Below are positions 6,833-14,237 of a DNA stretch of 18,826 bases, one piece after another. The translations under genes and the position numbers were made by a program. Every line of letters starts with the position of its first letter. Within the stretch, counting starts at the first letter, position 1. The notes beneath the pieces are model-generated. The model had not been told where the DNA came from, did not search any database, and worked only from the letters and a program-made list of their open reading frames with translations. The stretch spans positions 1 through 18,826 of the forward strand of contig DATAHN010000012.1 in NCBI GenBank assembly GCA_036263155.1, in the 5' to 3' direction. This DNA is from DASUBN01 sp036263155 (lineage in GTDB: Bacteria > Pseudomonadota > Gammaproteobacteria > Natronospirales > REEB76).

Positions 6833-7810
6833 CTAGACGATGCCCGCTCTCAGGAGGTCATGCATGTTCAATGCGCCCATGAGCTTCCTGTCCTTGTCCA
6901 CCACCAGCAGGCCATTGAACTTGCGGCTCTCCATGAGGTGCAGCGCTTCGCCGGCGAGCGCCTCCGGCGCCACGGTGGTGCAGTTGCGCGTCATCACCTC
7001 GTCGACCTTCGCCTTGTGCAGGTCCACCTGTTTGTCCAGGGTTCGCCTGAGGTCACCGTCGGTGAAGATGCCGGCCACGTGCCCGGCCTTGTCCACGATC
7101 GCGGTCATGCCGAGGCCCTTGCGCGTCATCTCCATCAGCGCCTGGGACAGCGGCGTGCCCTCGGGTACCGACGGGATCGTCGCGCCCTTGTGCATGATGT
7201 CCTCGACGCGGAGCAGGAGGCGCCGGCCCAGGCTGCCGCCGGGATGGGAACGGGCGAAGTCCTCCTCGGTGAATCCGCGCGCCTCTATGAGCGCCACCGC
7301 CAGCGCGTCACCCATGGCCAGCGCCGCGGTGGTGCTGGCGGTGGGGGCGAGGTTGTGCGGGCAGGCCTCGCGCGCCACGCTCACGTCGATGTGCACGTCG
7401 GCGGTCTTGGCCATGGTCGAATCGGGCTTGCCGGTGAGCGCGATCAGCTTCACGCCGAGGCGCTTGATGAGAGGCAGGATGGTGACGAGCTCGCTGGTCT
7501 CGCCGGAGTTGGACAGAGCCAGCACCAGGTCCTCGCCGGTGATCATGCCGAGGTCGCCGTGGCTGGCCTCGCCCGGATGCACGAAGAACGCCGGCGTGCC
7601 GGTGGAGGCGAGGGTGGCCGCGATCTTGCCGGCCACGTGCCCGCTCTTGCCCATGCCGGTCACCACCACGCGGCCACGGCAGGCGAGCATGAGGCGGCAG
7701 GCCTCGGTGAAGGAGCCGTCCAGGCGTGCCGCGAGCGCGCTCACCGCGCTGGCTTCGGTCTCCAGGACCTCCCGCGCGATGCGGGTGAGGGCGGCGGGGT
7801 CCGCGGTCAT
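6833..7810 (-). CDS. kdsD: D-arabinose 5-phosphate isomerase
   Basis: KdsD converts ribulose 5-phosphate to arabinose 5-phosphate, the first step of Kdo synthesis. The 325-residue protein has the standard layout: an N-terminal SIS sugar-isomerase domain (about 30-185, with GRVVVTGMGKSGH, HPGEASHGDLGMI and ALSNSGETSE) followed by two CBS domains (about 205-265 and 272-325, with VEDIMHKGATIPSV and VDEVMTRNCTTV). The HNLAPTASTT and SHPGGSLGRRLL motifs are typical of KdsD/KpsF. It is the first gene of the minus-strand cluster; the upstream ribosome-binding site is weak. ibaG diverges from it, with a 146-base gap. Confidence 0.95.
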   Translation of the reverse strand: MTADPAALTRIAREVLETEASAVSALAARLDGSFTEACRLMLACRGRVVVTGMGKSGHVAGKIAATLASTGTPAFFVHPGEASHGDLGMITGEDLVLALSNSGETSELVTILPLIKRLGVKLIALTGKPDSTMAKTADVHIDVSVAREACPHNLAPTASTTAALAMGDALAVALIEARGFTEEDFARSHPGGSLGRRLLLRVEDIMHKGATIPSVPEGTPLSQALMEMTRKGLGMTAIVDKAGHVAGIFTDGDLRRTLDKQVDLHKAKVDEVMTRNCTTVAPEALAGEALHLMESRKFNGLLVVDKDRKLMGALNMHDLLRAGIV

Positions 7811-7848
7811 GGCTGGCTTCGGGGCCTCGTCGGTGGCAGATGGTGGTC

Positions 7849-7915
7849 ATGATACACGCTGCGCGCGCGGGCCTGACGGACCGCCATTCCGGCGGTCGGG
7901 GCCTTCGCGTATCAT
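7849..7915. promoter_or_regulatory. Divergent control region between kdsD and ibaG
   Basis: Two TATCAT hexamers face away from each other: one on the minus strand at 7854-7849 toward kdsD, one on the plus strand at 7910-7915 toward ibaG. They form a mirrored pair (ATGATA-CACGC and GCG-TATCAT). Between them is a perfect 7-bp inverted repeat, GACCGCC/GGCGGTC with a 5-base loop (7879-7897). No good -35 element is visible for either. Divergent promoters with a possible central operator are inferred. Confidence 0.35.
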
Positions 7916-7956
7916 CTGCGTTCCCGACGCACCGTCGGGCCGCTCCCGAGACGCTC

Positions 7957-8202
7957 TTGAGCCCCGCTGAAGTCAAAGACCTCATCCAGCAAGGCCTGCC
8001 CTCGGCGCAAGTCGAGGTCTGCGGCGAAGACCACACCCATTTCGAGGCGCTGGTGGTCTCGGCCGAGTTCGAGGGCAAGCGCTCCGTGGCGCGCCATCAG
8101 ATGGTGTACGCCACCTTGGGGGCCCGCATGGGCCGCGAGATACATGCCCTCAGCCTGCGCACCCTCACGCCGGAAGAACGCCGGCAGGGCGGGGCGGGTT
8201 GA
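7957..8202 (+). CDS. ibaG: BolA-family protein IbaG
   Basis: IbaG (YrbA) is a small BolA-type protein linked to acid stress and to Fe-S cluster handling with monothiol glutaredoxins. The 81-residue call aligns in memory with E. coli IbaG across its length: SPAEVKDLIQQGLP at the start, then GEDHTHFEALVVSAEFEGKR and the BolA core RHQMVYATLG, ending HALSLRTLTPEERR. His32 and the VxxSAEF segment lie in the conserved loop region. The start is taken at TTG 7957 because the family begins here; an open frame extends further upstream but has no family similarity. The ribosome-binding site is weak. murA follows after 23 bases, the conserved ibaG-murA order. Confidence 0.85.
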   Translation: MSPAEVKDLIQQGLPSAQVEVCGEDHTHFEALVVSAEFEGKRSVARHQMVYATLGARMGREIHALSLRTLTPEERRQGGAG

Positions 8203-8206
8203 CCCA

Positions 8207-8218
8207 CCTTATATAAGG
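8207..8218. repeat. 12-bp AT-rich palindrome overlapping the murA ribosome-binding site
   Basis: CCTTATATAAGG is a perfect palindrome. Its right half supplies the AAGG of the murA ribosome-binding site AAGGGG. In RNA it could fold as a 4-bp hairpin with an ATAT loop that hides part of that site; in DNA it could be a small operator. Confidence 0.4.
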
Positions 8219-8225
8219 GGACGTC

Positions 8226-9485
8226 TTGGACAAGTTGCTCATCAGCGGCGGCCGCAGGCTCGAGGGCGAGATCCGCATCTCCGGCGCCAAGAACGCCACC
8301 CTGCCCATCATCGCCGCCACGCTGCTGGCGGACACGCCCAGCCACATCGGCAACGTGCCGCACCTGCACGACGTCACCACCATGATCGAGCTCTTGGGCC
8401 GCATGGGCGTCGGGGTCACGATCAATGACCGCATGCGCGTCGAGGTGGACGCCTCCACCATCAAGCACTACAGCGCGCCCTACGAGCTGGTGAAGACCAT
8501 GCGCGCCTCCATCCTGGTGCTGGGACCGCTGGTGGCGCGCTTCGGCGAGGCCGAGGTCTCGCTGCCGGGCGGCTGCGCCATCGGCACGCGCCCGGTGAAC
8601 CTGCACATCGCCGGCCTCGAGGCCATGGGCGCCGAGATCAAGGTCGAGAACGGCTACATCCGCGCCAAGGCCGGCCGCCTCAAGGGCGCGCGCATGTTCA
8701 TGGACACGGTGTCCGTGACCGGCACCGAGAATCTGATCATGGCCGCGGCGCTGGCCGACGGCGAGAGCGTGATCGAGAACGCCGCCCGCGAGCCCGAGGT
8801 GGTGGACCTGGCGCTGTTCCTCAACCAGATGGGCGCGAAGATCCAGGGCATGGGCACCGACACCATCACGGTGCAGGGCGTGAAGAAGCTGCACGGCACC
8901 GACTACGACGTGATGCCGGACCGCATCGAGACCGGCACCTACCTCTGCGCCGGCGTCATGACCGGCGGACGCGTGCGCCTGCGCGACACTGACCCGACGC
9001 TCCTGGACGCGGTGCTGGTGAAGCTGGAGGAGAGCGGCGCCGCCATCACCCGGGGTCCCGACTGGATCGAGGCGGACATGCGCGGCAAACGCCTCAAGGC
9101 CGTCTCCATCAAGACCGCACCCTATCCTGCCTTCCCGACCGACATGCAGGCCCAGTTCACCGCTCTCAACGTCACCGCCGAGGGCACCGGCACCATCACC
9201 GAGACGGTGTTCGAGAACCGCTTCATGCACGTGCAGGAGATGCAGCGCATGGGCGCGAACCTGCGGCTCGAGGGCAACACCACCATCAGCGAGGGCGTGG
9301 ACAAGCTCACCGGCGCGCCGGTGATGGCCACGGACCTGCGGGCCTCCGCCGGGCTGGTGCTGGCGGGCCTGGTGGCCCAGGGCGAGACCACGGTGGAGCG
9401 CATCTATCACATCGATAGAGGCTACGAGACCATTGAGGAAAAACTCGGTCAGCTGGGCGCTAAGATCAGACGAGTCCCAGACTAA
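8226..9485 (+). CDS. murA: UDP-N-acetylglucosamine 1-carboxyvinyltransferase
   Basis: MurA transfers enolpyruvate from PEP to UDP-GlcNAc, the first committed step of peptidoglycan synthesis in the cytoplasm. The 419-residue protein has the family's length and opening (MDKLLISGG, then GEIRISGAKNATLPI with the catalytic-site Lys22-Asn23). The active-site cysteine, which fosfomycin modifies, is present as Cys117 in LPGGCAIG. The MRASILVLGPLVARFG and RPVNLHI segments are typical. The start is a TTG with AAGGGG six bases upstream. Its TAA directly abuts the degS stop codon on the opposite strand. Confidence 0.97.
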   Translation: MDKLLISGGRRLEGEIRISGAKNATLPIIAATLLADTPSHIGNVPHLHDVTTMIELLGRMGVGVTINDRMRVEVDASTIKHYSAPYELVKTMRASILVLGPLVARFGEAEVSLPGGCAIGTRPVNLHIAGLEAMGAEIKVENGYIRAKAGRLKGARMFMDTVSVTGTENLIMAAALADGESVIENAAREPEVVDLALFLNQMGAKIQGMGTDTITVQGVKKLHGTDYDVMPDRIETGTYLCAGVMTGGRVRLRDTDPTLLDAVLVKLEESGAAITRGPDWIEADMRGKRLKAVSIKTAPYPAFPTDMQAQFTALNVTAEGTGTITETVFENRFMHVQEMQRMGANLRLEGNTTISEGVDKLTGAPVMATDLRASAGLVLAGLVAQGETTVERIYHIDRGYETIEEKLGQLGAKIRRVPD

Positions 9486-10601
9486 TCAACTGGCGTTCTG
9501 GCCCGGCCGCTCGGCCACGGTCACCTTCAGATCGAACCTCTTGCCGTTATGGATGCCGCCCACCCGGATCGCGGTGCCCGGCGGCTTGGCGGCGATGCGG
9601 TTCAGTGCCTCGCTGCTGTTGTCCACCTCGTTCCCGTCGATGGAGTTGATCACGTCGCCCGGCATCAGCCCCGCCGCTGAGGCCGGGCTCATGGGCGAGA
9701 CGCCGGTGATGAGGAAGCCCTGGGTGTCCTTGAGACGGAAGGCCTGGGCCAGCTCCGGGGTGATGTCCTGGGGCTCGACGCCGAGCCAGCCGCGCAGCAC
9801 CCGCCCGTAGGCGATGAGCTGGTGCATCACGCCGTTGGCGAGGTTCACCGGGATGGCGAAGCCGATGCCGTTGGAGCCGCCGCTCGGCGAGAACAGCGCC
9901 GTGTTGATGCCGACCAGCTCGCCGCGCGCGTTCACCAGCGCGCCGCCGGAGTTGCCGGGGTTGATGGCGGCGTCGGTCTGTATGAAGTTCTCGAAGGTGG
10001 AGAGGCCGAGCTTGCTGCGGCCGGTGGCGCTGACGATGCCCTGGGTCACGGTCTGGCCCACGCCGTAGGGGTCGCCGATGGCCAGCACCACATCGCCCAC
10101 CTTGAGGTCGTCGGAGCGCCCGAGCTGGATCGGCTCGAGGCCGGTCACGTCCACCTTCAGCAGCGCGAGGTCCGTGTCCGGGTCCGCGCCCACCACCCGC
10201 GCCGCGGCGGTGCGCCCGTCCTGCAGGCCCACCTGGATGGCGTCGGCGCCGTTGATGACGTGCAGGTTGGTCAGGATATAGCCATCGGCGCTGACGATGA
10301 CGCCCGAGCCCAGGCTGTTCTCCAGCTGGCCGGTGGGGGCATAGGGGTCGGGCGGCCCGGAGCGGGGTACCGGCTTGGCGCTGCGGCTGTCCCGGACGTG
10401 CCGCGCGCTGTGCACGTTCACCACCGCCGGCGAGCTCGCCGCCACCGCCTCCGAATAGGAGCTCGGTGCGTCGCCCAGGGCGATGCCGCGGGTCGTGAGC
10501 AGGCCGGGCTTCAGCCAGACCACCACGAACGCCGCCGCCAGGCCCACCACCACTGCCTGGAGCAGGAAAATCGTCAGCCGGACAAGGGCTTTCATGCGCA
10601 T
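9486..10601 (-). CDS. degS: DegS-type membrane-anchored periplasmic serine protease
   Basis: DegS/AlgW proteases sense misfolded outer-membrane proteins and start the cleavage of the anti-sigma factor RseA/MucA. The 371-residue protein has an N-terminal membrane anchor (about residues 8-30, no obvious cleavage site). A trypsin-like domain follows with the catalytic triad His114 (TNLHVING), Asp144 (DTDLALLK) and Ser218 (NPGNSGGAL). A single PDZ domain follows (about 265-360). One PDZ plus an anchor favours DegS/AlgW over the soluble, two-PDZ DegP/DegQ. The residues between anchor and protease (about 71-92) are a Pro/Ser/Arg-rich linker. Two ATGs two codons apart are possible starts, neither with a good ribosome-binding site. 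It is divergent from petA and stop-to-stop with murA. Confidence 0.9.
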   Translation of the reverse strand: MRMKALVRLTIFLLQAVVVGLAAAFVVVWLKPGLLTTRGIALGDAPSSYSEAVAASSPAVVNVHSARHVRDSRSAKPVPRSGPPDPYAPTGQLENSLGSGVIVSADGYILTNLHVINGADAIQVGLQDGRTAAARVVGADPDTDLALLKVDVTGLEPIQLGRSDDLKVGDVVLAIGDPYGVGQTVTQGIVSATGRSKLGLSTFENFIQTDAAINPGNSGGALVNARGELVGINTALFSPSGGSNGIGFAIPVNLANGVMHQLIAYGRVLRGWLGVEPQDITPELAQAFRLKDTQGFLITGVSPMSPASAAGLMPGDVINSIDGNEVDNSSEALNRIAAKPPGTAIRVGGIHNGKRFDLKVTVAERPGQNAS

Positions 10602-10653
10602 ACGCTAGCACGCAGGGCCCCCTTGCGGCTGGCGGGTCCGCGAAGCCGCTGTG

Positions 10654-10659
10654 TATAAT
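10654..10659 (+). promoter_or_regulatory. Consensus -10 box upstream of petABC
   Basis: A perfect TATAAT lies 105 bases before the petA start codon, with no clear -35 at normal spacing (TGGCGG at 10630-10635 is weak). Transcription would begin near 10666 and give a leader of about 98 bases. The overlapping minus-strand sequence is also AT-rich (TTATACA) and could serve degS. Confidence 0.5.
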
Positions 10660-10680
10660 GCGGCGTCTTTTCAAGGCCTT

Positions 10681-10732
10681 CCGCCCGCATCCCCCATCCG
10701 AGGACCGCAAAGGTCCCCCAGACGGCGGGCGG
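10681..10732 (+). promoter_or_regulatory. Nested inverted repeats in the petA leader
   Basis: An outer 8-bp repeat CCGCCCGC (10681-10688) / GCGGGCGG (10725-10732) encloses an inner 5-bp hairpin GGACC-GCAAA-GGTCC (10702-10716). Both are perfect. The structure ends 31 bases before the petA ATG and is not followed by a T-run, so it is not a standard terminator. A leader RNA structure that affects stability or translation is possible. Confidence 0.4.
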
Positions 10733-10763
10733 TTATACGACCAGACATCAGGAGACGGGGTAA

Positions 10764-11354
10764 ATGAGCGACGAGATCGACCAGAGCCGGCGTCACTTCC
10801 TGACGGTGGCCACCGTGGTGGCCGGTGCCGTGGGCGCCGTGATGGCAGCCGTGCCGTTCGTGTCCTCCATGGAGCCGAGCGCCCGGGCCAAGGCCCTGGG
10901 CGGGCCCGTGGACATCGACATCAGCAAGATCGAGCCGGGCGGCCAGGTGAAGGCCAAGTGGCGCGGCAAGCCTACCTGGGTGGTGCAGCGCGGCCCCGAG
11001 GCCATCGCCGGCCTCGCCAAGGTCGACCCCAGCCTGCGCGACCCCGCGTCCAAGGAAGACCAGCAGCCCAAGTACTGCCAGAACGAGCACCGCTCCATCA
11101 AGCCTGAGCTGTTCGTGGTGGTGGGCATCTGCACCCACCTCGGCTGCTCGCCGCTGTACAAGCCCGAGCCGCGCGACCCGGAAGTGGGCCTGGACTGGCC
11201 GGGCGGCTTCTTCTGCCCCTGCCACGGCTCCAAGTACGACCTCGCGGGCCGCGTGTTCAAGGGCGTCCCGGCCCCGCTCAACCTGCAGGTGCCGCCTTAC
11301 AAGTTCATGTCCGACGCGGTGATCCGCGTGGGTGAAGACCAGGGAGCCGCGTGA
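10764..11354 (+). CDS. petA: Ubiquinol-cytochrome c reductase Rieske iron-sulfur subunit
   Basis: This subunit carries the high-potential 2Fe-2S cluster that takes the first electron from ubiquinol in the bc1 complex. The 196-residue protein has an N-terminal twin-arginine-like motif (SRRHFL, residues 8-13) and a membrane anchor (about 13-33). The cluster-binding boxes are CTHLGC (123-128) and CPCHGS (151-156), with ligands Cys123, His125, Cys151 and His154 and the disulfide pair Cys128/Cys153. The family's C-terminal VPAPLNLQVPPY follows. A good AGGAGA site precedes the ATG. The stop overlaps the petB start, and petB and petC follow as one operon. Confidence 0.96.
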   Translation: MSDEIDQSRRHFLTVATVVAGAVGAVMAAVPFVSSMEPSARAKALGGPVDIDISKIEPGGQVKAKWRGKPTWVVQRGPEAIAGLAKVDPSLRDPASKEDQQPKYCQNEHRSIKPELFVVVGICTHLGCSPLYKPEPRDPEVGLDWPGGFFCPCHGSKYDLAGRVFKGVPAPLNLQVPPYKFMSDAVIRVGEDQGAA

Positions 11355-12796
11355 TGGCCAAGATCACCAGCGAAGACAACGACCGCGATCTGATCGACGT
11401 CACCGGCGGCTGGCTGTACGGCCTGCGCGACTGGATCGACGAGCGCTTCCCCATGAGCGAGTTCTGGGAGAAGCACGTCTCCCAGTACTACGCCCCGAAG
11501 AACTTCAACTTCTGGTACTTCTTCGGCTCCATCGCCCTCTTGATGCTGGCCAACCAGGTCATCACCGGCATCTTCCTGGCCATGAACTACAAGCCGGACG
11601 CGACCCAGGCCTTCGCCTCCGTCGAGTACATCATGCGCGACGTGAACTGGGGCTGGCTGATCCGCTACCTGCACTCGGTCGGCGCCTCCATGTTCTTCCT
11701 GGTGGTGTACCTGCACATGTTCCGCGGCGTCATGTACGGCTCCTACAAGAAGCCGCGCGAACTGCTGTGGATCTTCGGCGTGCTCATCTACGTGACCCTG
11801 ATGGCCGAGGCCTTCATGGGCTACCTCCTGCCCTGGGGCCAGATGTCCTACTGGGGCGCGCAGGTGATCATCTCGCTGTTCGGCGCCATCCCGGGCATCG
11901 GCGAGGGCCTCGCCCAGTGGATCCGCGGCGACTTCAACATCTCCGACATCACGCTCAACCGCTTCTTCGCGCTGCACGTGGTGGCGGTGCCGCTGGTGCT
12001 GATCGGGCTGGTGATGTTCCACCTGATCGCGCTGCACGAGGTCGGTTCCAACAACCCCGACGGCATCGAGATCAAGAAGAACAAGGACAAGAACGGCATC
12101 CCGCTGGACGGCATCCCCTTCCATCCGTACTACACGGTCAAGGACATCGTCGGCGTGACGGTGTTCGCCGCCGTGTTCGCCGCCATCGTGTTCTTCGCGC
12201 CGGCCATGAACGGCCTGTTCCTGGAGCCGGCGAACTTCGAGCCGGCCAACGCGCTCAAGACCCCGGATGACATCCATCCCTTGTGGTACTTCGGGCCGTT
12301 CTACGCGATCCTGCGCTCGATCCCGGACAAGCTGACGGGCGTCGTCACCATGGGCGCGGCGATCTTCATGCTGTTCCTGCTGCCGTGGATCGACCGCAAT
12401 CCGGTCAAGTCGCTGCGCTACCGCGGCCTCCTGTACCGGCGCCTGGTGATCGTGTTCGGCATCACCTTCGCGGTGCTGGGCTACATCGGCATGCAGCTCG
12501 CCACGCCGTTCTGGGCCCAGGTCGGCCAGCGCATGGCCGAGCTGTATTTCCTGTTCTTCGTGGTGTCGTGGCTGTACTCCAGGCCGCGCACCCGCGGCTT
12601 CATGCTGGCGGTGTTCGCCGGCGTCATGGTGGTGATATCGCTGTTCGACGCGATCGGCTGGGACCCGAACGAGGTGCGGCTCAAGCTGTACTCCTGGCTG
12701 ATCCCGGCGGCCTACTGCACGATCTTCATCCTGCTGCCGGCGTTCTTCGAGAAGCTCAACCAGCCGGAAGCGGTGCCGGAAAGGGTGACCCACTAA
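11354..12796 (+). CDS. petB: Cytochrome b subunit of the bc1 complex
   Basis: Cytochrome b holds hemes bL and bH and both quinone sites. Heme ligands are visible as His107/His121 (HSVGASMFFLVVYLH) and His208/His223, with 15 residues' separation in the second pair instead of 14. The Qo-site PEWY motif reads PLWY (309-312). At 480 residues the protein is longer than the usual roughly 400-420: after the normal end of the fold near residue 405 there are about 70 more residues with two further hydrophobic segments (about 414-431 and 446-465). The start is taken at ATG 11354 (AGGGAG seven bases upstream, TGATG junction with petA); a GTG one codon earlier is the alternative. The stop overlaps petC in TAATG. 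Confidence 0.95.
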   Translation: MAKITSEDNDRDLIDVTGGWLYGLRDWIDERFPMSEFWEKHVSQYYAPKNFNFWYFFGSIALLMLANQVITGIFLAMNYKPDATQAFASVEYIMRDVNWGWLIRYLHSVGASMFFLVVYLHMFRGVMYGSYKKPRELLWIFGVLIYVTLMAEAFMGYLLPWGQMSYWGAQVIISLFGAIPGIGEGLAQWIRGDFNISDITLNRFFALHVVAVPLVLIGLVMFHLIALHEVGSNNPDGIEIKKNKDKNGIPLDGIPFHPYYTVKDIVGVTVFAAVFAAIVFFAPAMNGLFLEPANFEPANALKTPDDIHPLWYFGPFYAILRSIPDKLTGVVTMGAAIFMLFLLPWIDRNPVKSLRYRGLLYRRLVIVFGITFAVLGYIGMQLATPFWAQVGQRMAELYFLFFVVSWLYSRPRTRGFMLAVFAGVMVVISLFDAIGWDPNEVRLKLYSWLIPAAYCTIFILLPAFFEKLNQPEAVPERVTH

Positions 12797-13521
12797 TGAA
12801 GAAGCTGATCTGCATCGCGGTCCTCGCGCTGTCCCCGGCCCTGGCGTCCGCCGAGGGGGCCGGCATGCTCAAGGCCGACGTGAACCTCAACAACACCGCC
12901 TCGCTGCAGCGCGGCGCCAAGTACTTCGCCAACTACTGCATGGGCTGCCACTCGGCCCAGTACGTGCGCTACAACCGCCTGGGCCAGGACCTCGGCCTCA
13001 ACGACGCGCAGTTGGAGACCTACCTGATGCCGGCGGGCGCCAAGCCCTCCGACACCATGCAGAGCGCCATGCCGGCCGAGGACTCCGAGAAGTGGTTCGG
13101 CCGCACGCCGCCGGACCTCTCGCTCGCGGCCCGCAGCCGCGGTACCGACTGGATCTACAGCTACCTCAAGTCCTTCTACGTGGACCCGCGTTCCGCCACC
13201 GGCGCCAACAACCTGGTGCTGCCGAATGCCGCCATGCCGAACGTGCTGTGGGAGCTGCAGGGCCTGCAGAAGCCGGTGTTCAAGTCCGAGGGCGAGGGCG
13301 GACCCCAGGTGTTCGACCACTTCGAGCAGGTCAGCCAGGGCAAGCTCAGCCCCGAGCAGTTCGACCAGGTGGCGATGGACATCACCAACTTCCTGAGCTA
13401 CGTCGCCGAGCCGGTGCAGCTCGAGCGCCGCGACCTCGGCCTCAAGGTCATCGGTTTCCTGATCGTGTTCCTCCTGTTCGCGGTGATGCTGAAGCGCGAG
13501 ATATGGAAAGACGTGCACTGA
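12796..13521 (+). CDS. petC: Cytochrome c1 subunit of the bc1 complex
   Basis: Cytochrome c1 passes electrons from the Rieske centre to soluble cytochrome c in the periplasm. The 241-residue precursor has a signal peptide (residues 1-19, ending ASA), a single heme-c motif CMGCH (48-52) and a likely axial methionine at Met147 (AAMPNVLWELQG). A C-terminal membrane anchor lies around residues 215-235, before the cytoplasmic KREIWKDVH tail. The ATG overlaps the petB stop by one base (TAATG), so petABC are translationally linked. The open frame extends upstream into petB, but that part has no c1 character. Confidence 0.95.
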   Translation: MKKLICIAVLALSPALASAEGAGMLKADVNLNNTASLQRGAKYFANYCMGCHSAQYVRYNRLGQDLGLNDAQLETYLMPAGAKPSDTMQSAMPAEDSEKWFGRTPPDLSLAARSRGTDWIYSYLKSFYVDPRSATGANNLVLPNAAMPNVLWELQGLQKPVFKSEGEGGPQVFDHFEQVSQGKLSPEQFDQVAMDITNFLSYVAEPVQLERRDLGLKVIGFLIVFLLFAVMLKREIWKDVH

Positions 13522-13527
13522 TCCCCA

Positions 13528-13556
13528 GGACGCCGGGTGGCCACCGCCCGGCGTCC
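13528..13556 (+). other. Stable hairpin between petC and sspA
   Basis: A perfect 10-bp stem GGACGCCGGG/CCCGGCGTCC with a 9-base loop begins six bases after the petC stop. No T-run follows, so complete intrinsic termination is unlikely. It may protect the 3' end of the petABC message or partly terminate before sspA. Confidence 0.55.
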
Positions 13557-13576
13557 GTCAACTCCGAAGGCCAGCC

Positions 13577-14179
13577 ATGACCCTCTATTCCCGCCCCGCC
13601 TGCCCCCATTCCCACCGCGTGCGCCTGGTGCTCGCGGAGAAGGGCATCGCCATGGACGTGGTGAACATCGAGGGCAGCAAGCTCCCGGAGGACCTGCTCG
13701 ATCTCAACCCTTACAACAGCGTGCCCACGCTGGTGGACCGCGAGCTCGTGCTGTACGACCCGCGCATCATCATGGAGTACCTGGAGGAGCGCTTCCCCCA
13801 TCCGCCGCTGATGCCGGTGGACCCGGTGACGCGCGCGCGCTTCCGCCTGGCCCTGTTCCGGGTGGAGAGGGACTGGTATTCGCTGGTGGACGAGATCGAG
13901 CAGTCGCCCGGCAAGCCCCACGCCCGCGCCAAGAAGATGCTGCGCGAGAGCCTGCTGGCGGCCTCCGACGCGTTCTCGGTGAAGCCCTACTTCCTCAGCG
14001 ATGAGTTCTCGCTGGTGGACTGCTCCATCGCGCCGATCCTGTGGCGCCTGCAGCGCTACGAGATCGACCTGCCGGCCGGGGCCAAGTCCATCCACAAGTA
14101 CGCCGAGCGCCTGTTCAACCGGCCCGCCTTCAAGCTCAGCCTCACGGATGTCGAGCGCGAGATGCGCGGGCCTGCCTGA
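13577..14179 (+). CDS. sspA: Stringent starvation protein A
   Basis: SspA is a glutathione-S-transferase-like protein that binds RNA polymerase with sigma-70 and alters transcription in stationary phase and stress; in several pathogens it controls virulence genes. The 200-residue protein has the thioredoxin-like half (MTLYSRPACPHSHRVRLVLA to about residue 75) and the helical half. It carries the PHP surface triad (Pro74-His75-Pro76) that is needed for RNA polymerase binding in E. coli SspA. CPHS replaces a catalytic GST centre. GAAGG lies seven bases before the ATG. It follows petABC and precedes sspB, an order I recall from Pseudomonas. Confidence 0.95.
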   Translation: MTLYSRPACPHSHRVRLVLAEKGIAMDVVNIEGSKLPEDLLDLNPYNSVPTLVDRELVLYDPRIIMEYLEERFPHPPLMPVDPVTRARFRLALFRVERDWYSLVDEIEQSPGKPHARAKKMLRESLLAASDAFSVKPYFLSDEFSLVDCSIAPILWRLQRYEIDLPAGAKSIHKYAERLFNRPAFKLSLTDVEREMRGPA

Positions 14180-14237
14180 GCCCGGCCTGGCTATGTCAAA
14201 AAGCCCGTTCCTGACGGACTGCGCTATCCTGTAGCTG

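Noticed and set aside
6344..7852. Long plus-strand open frame opposite kdsC and kdsD
   Set aside because: Antisense shadow of well-supported genes with no recognisable protein family.
7840..7956. Longer ibaG starting upstream at 7840
   Set aside because: The added 39 residues have no BolA similarity and would cover the divergent control region; family length fits the TTG at 7957.
8198..8216. TTGACC plus TATATA as a murA promoter
   Set aside because: The two hexamers are far too close (under 10 bases apart) for a sigma-70 promoter.
8097..9410. Long minus-strand open frame opposite murA
   Set aside because: Composition is typical of an antisense GC-rich frame (His/Gly/Ala/Val-rich) and murA is unambiguous.
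11297..12793. Long minus-strand open frame opposite petB
   Set aside because: Extremely charged and His-rich translation with no family; the cytochrome b gene on the other strand is certain.
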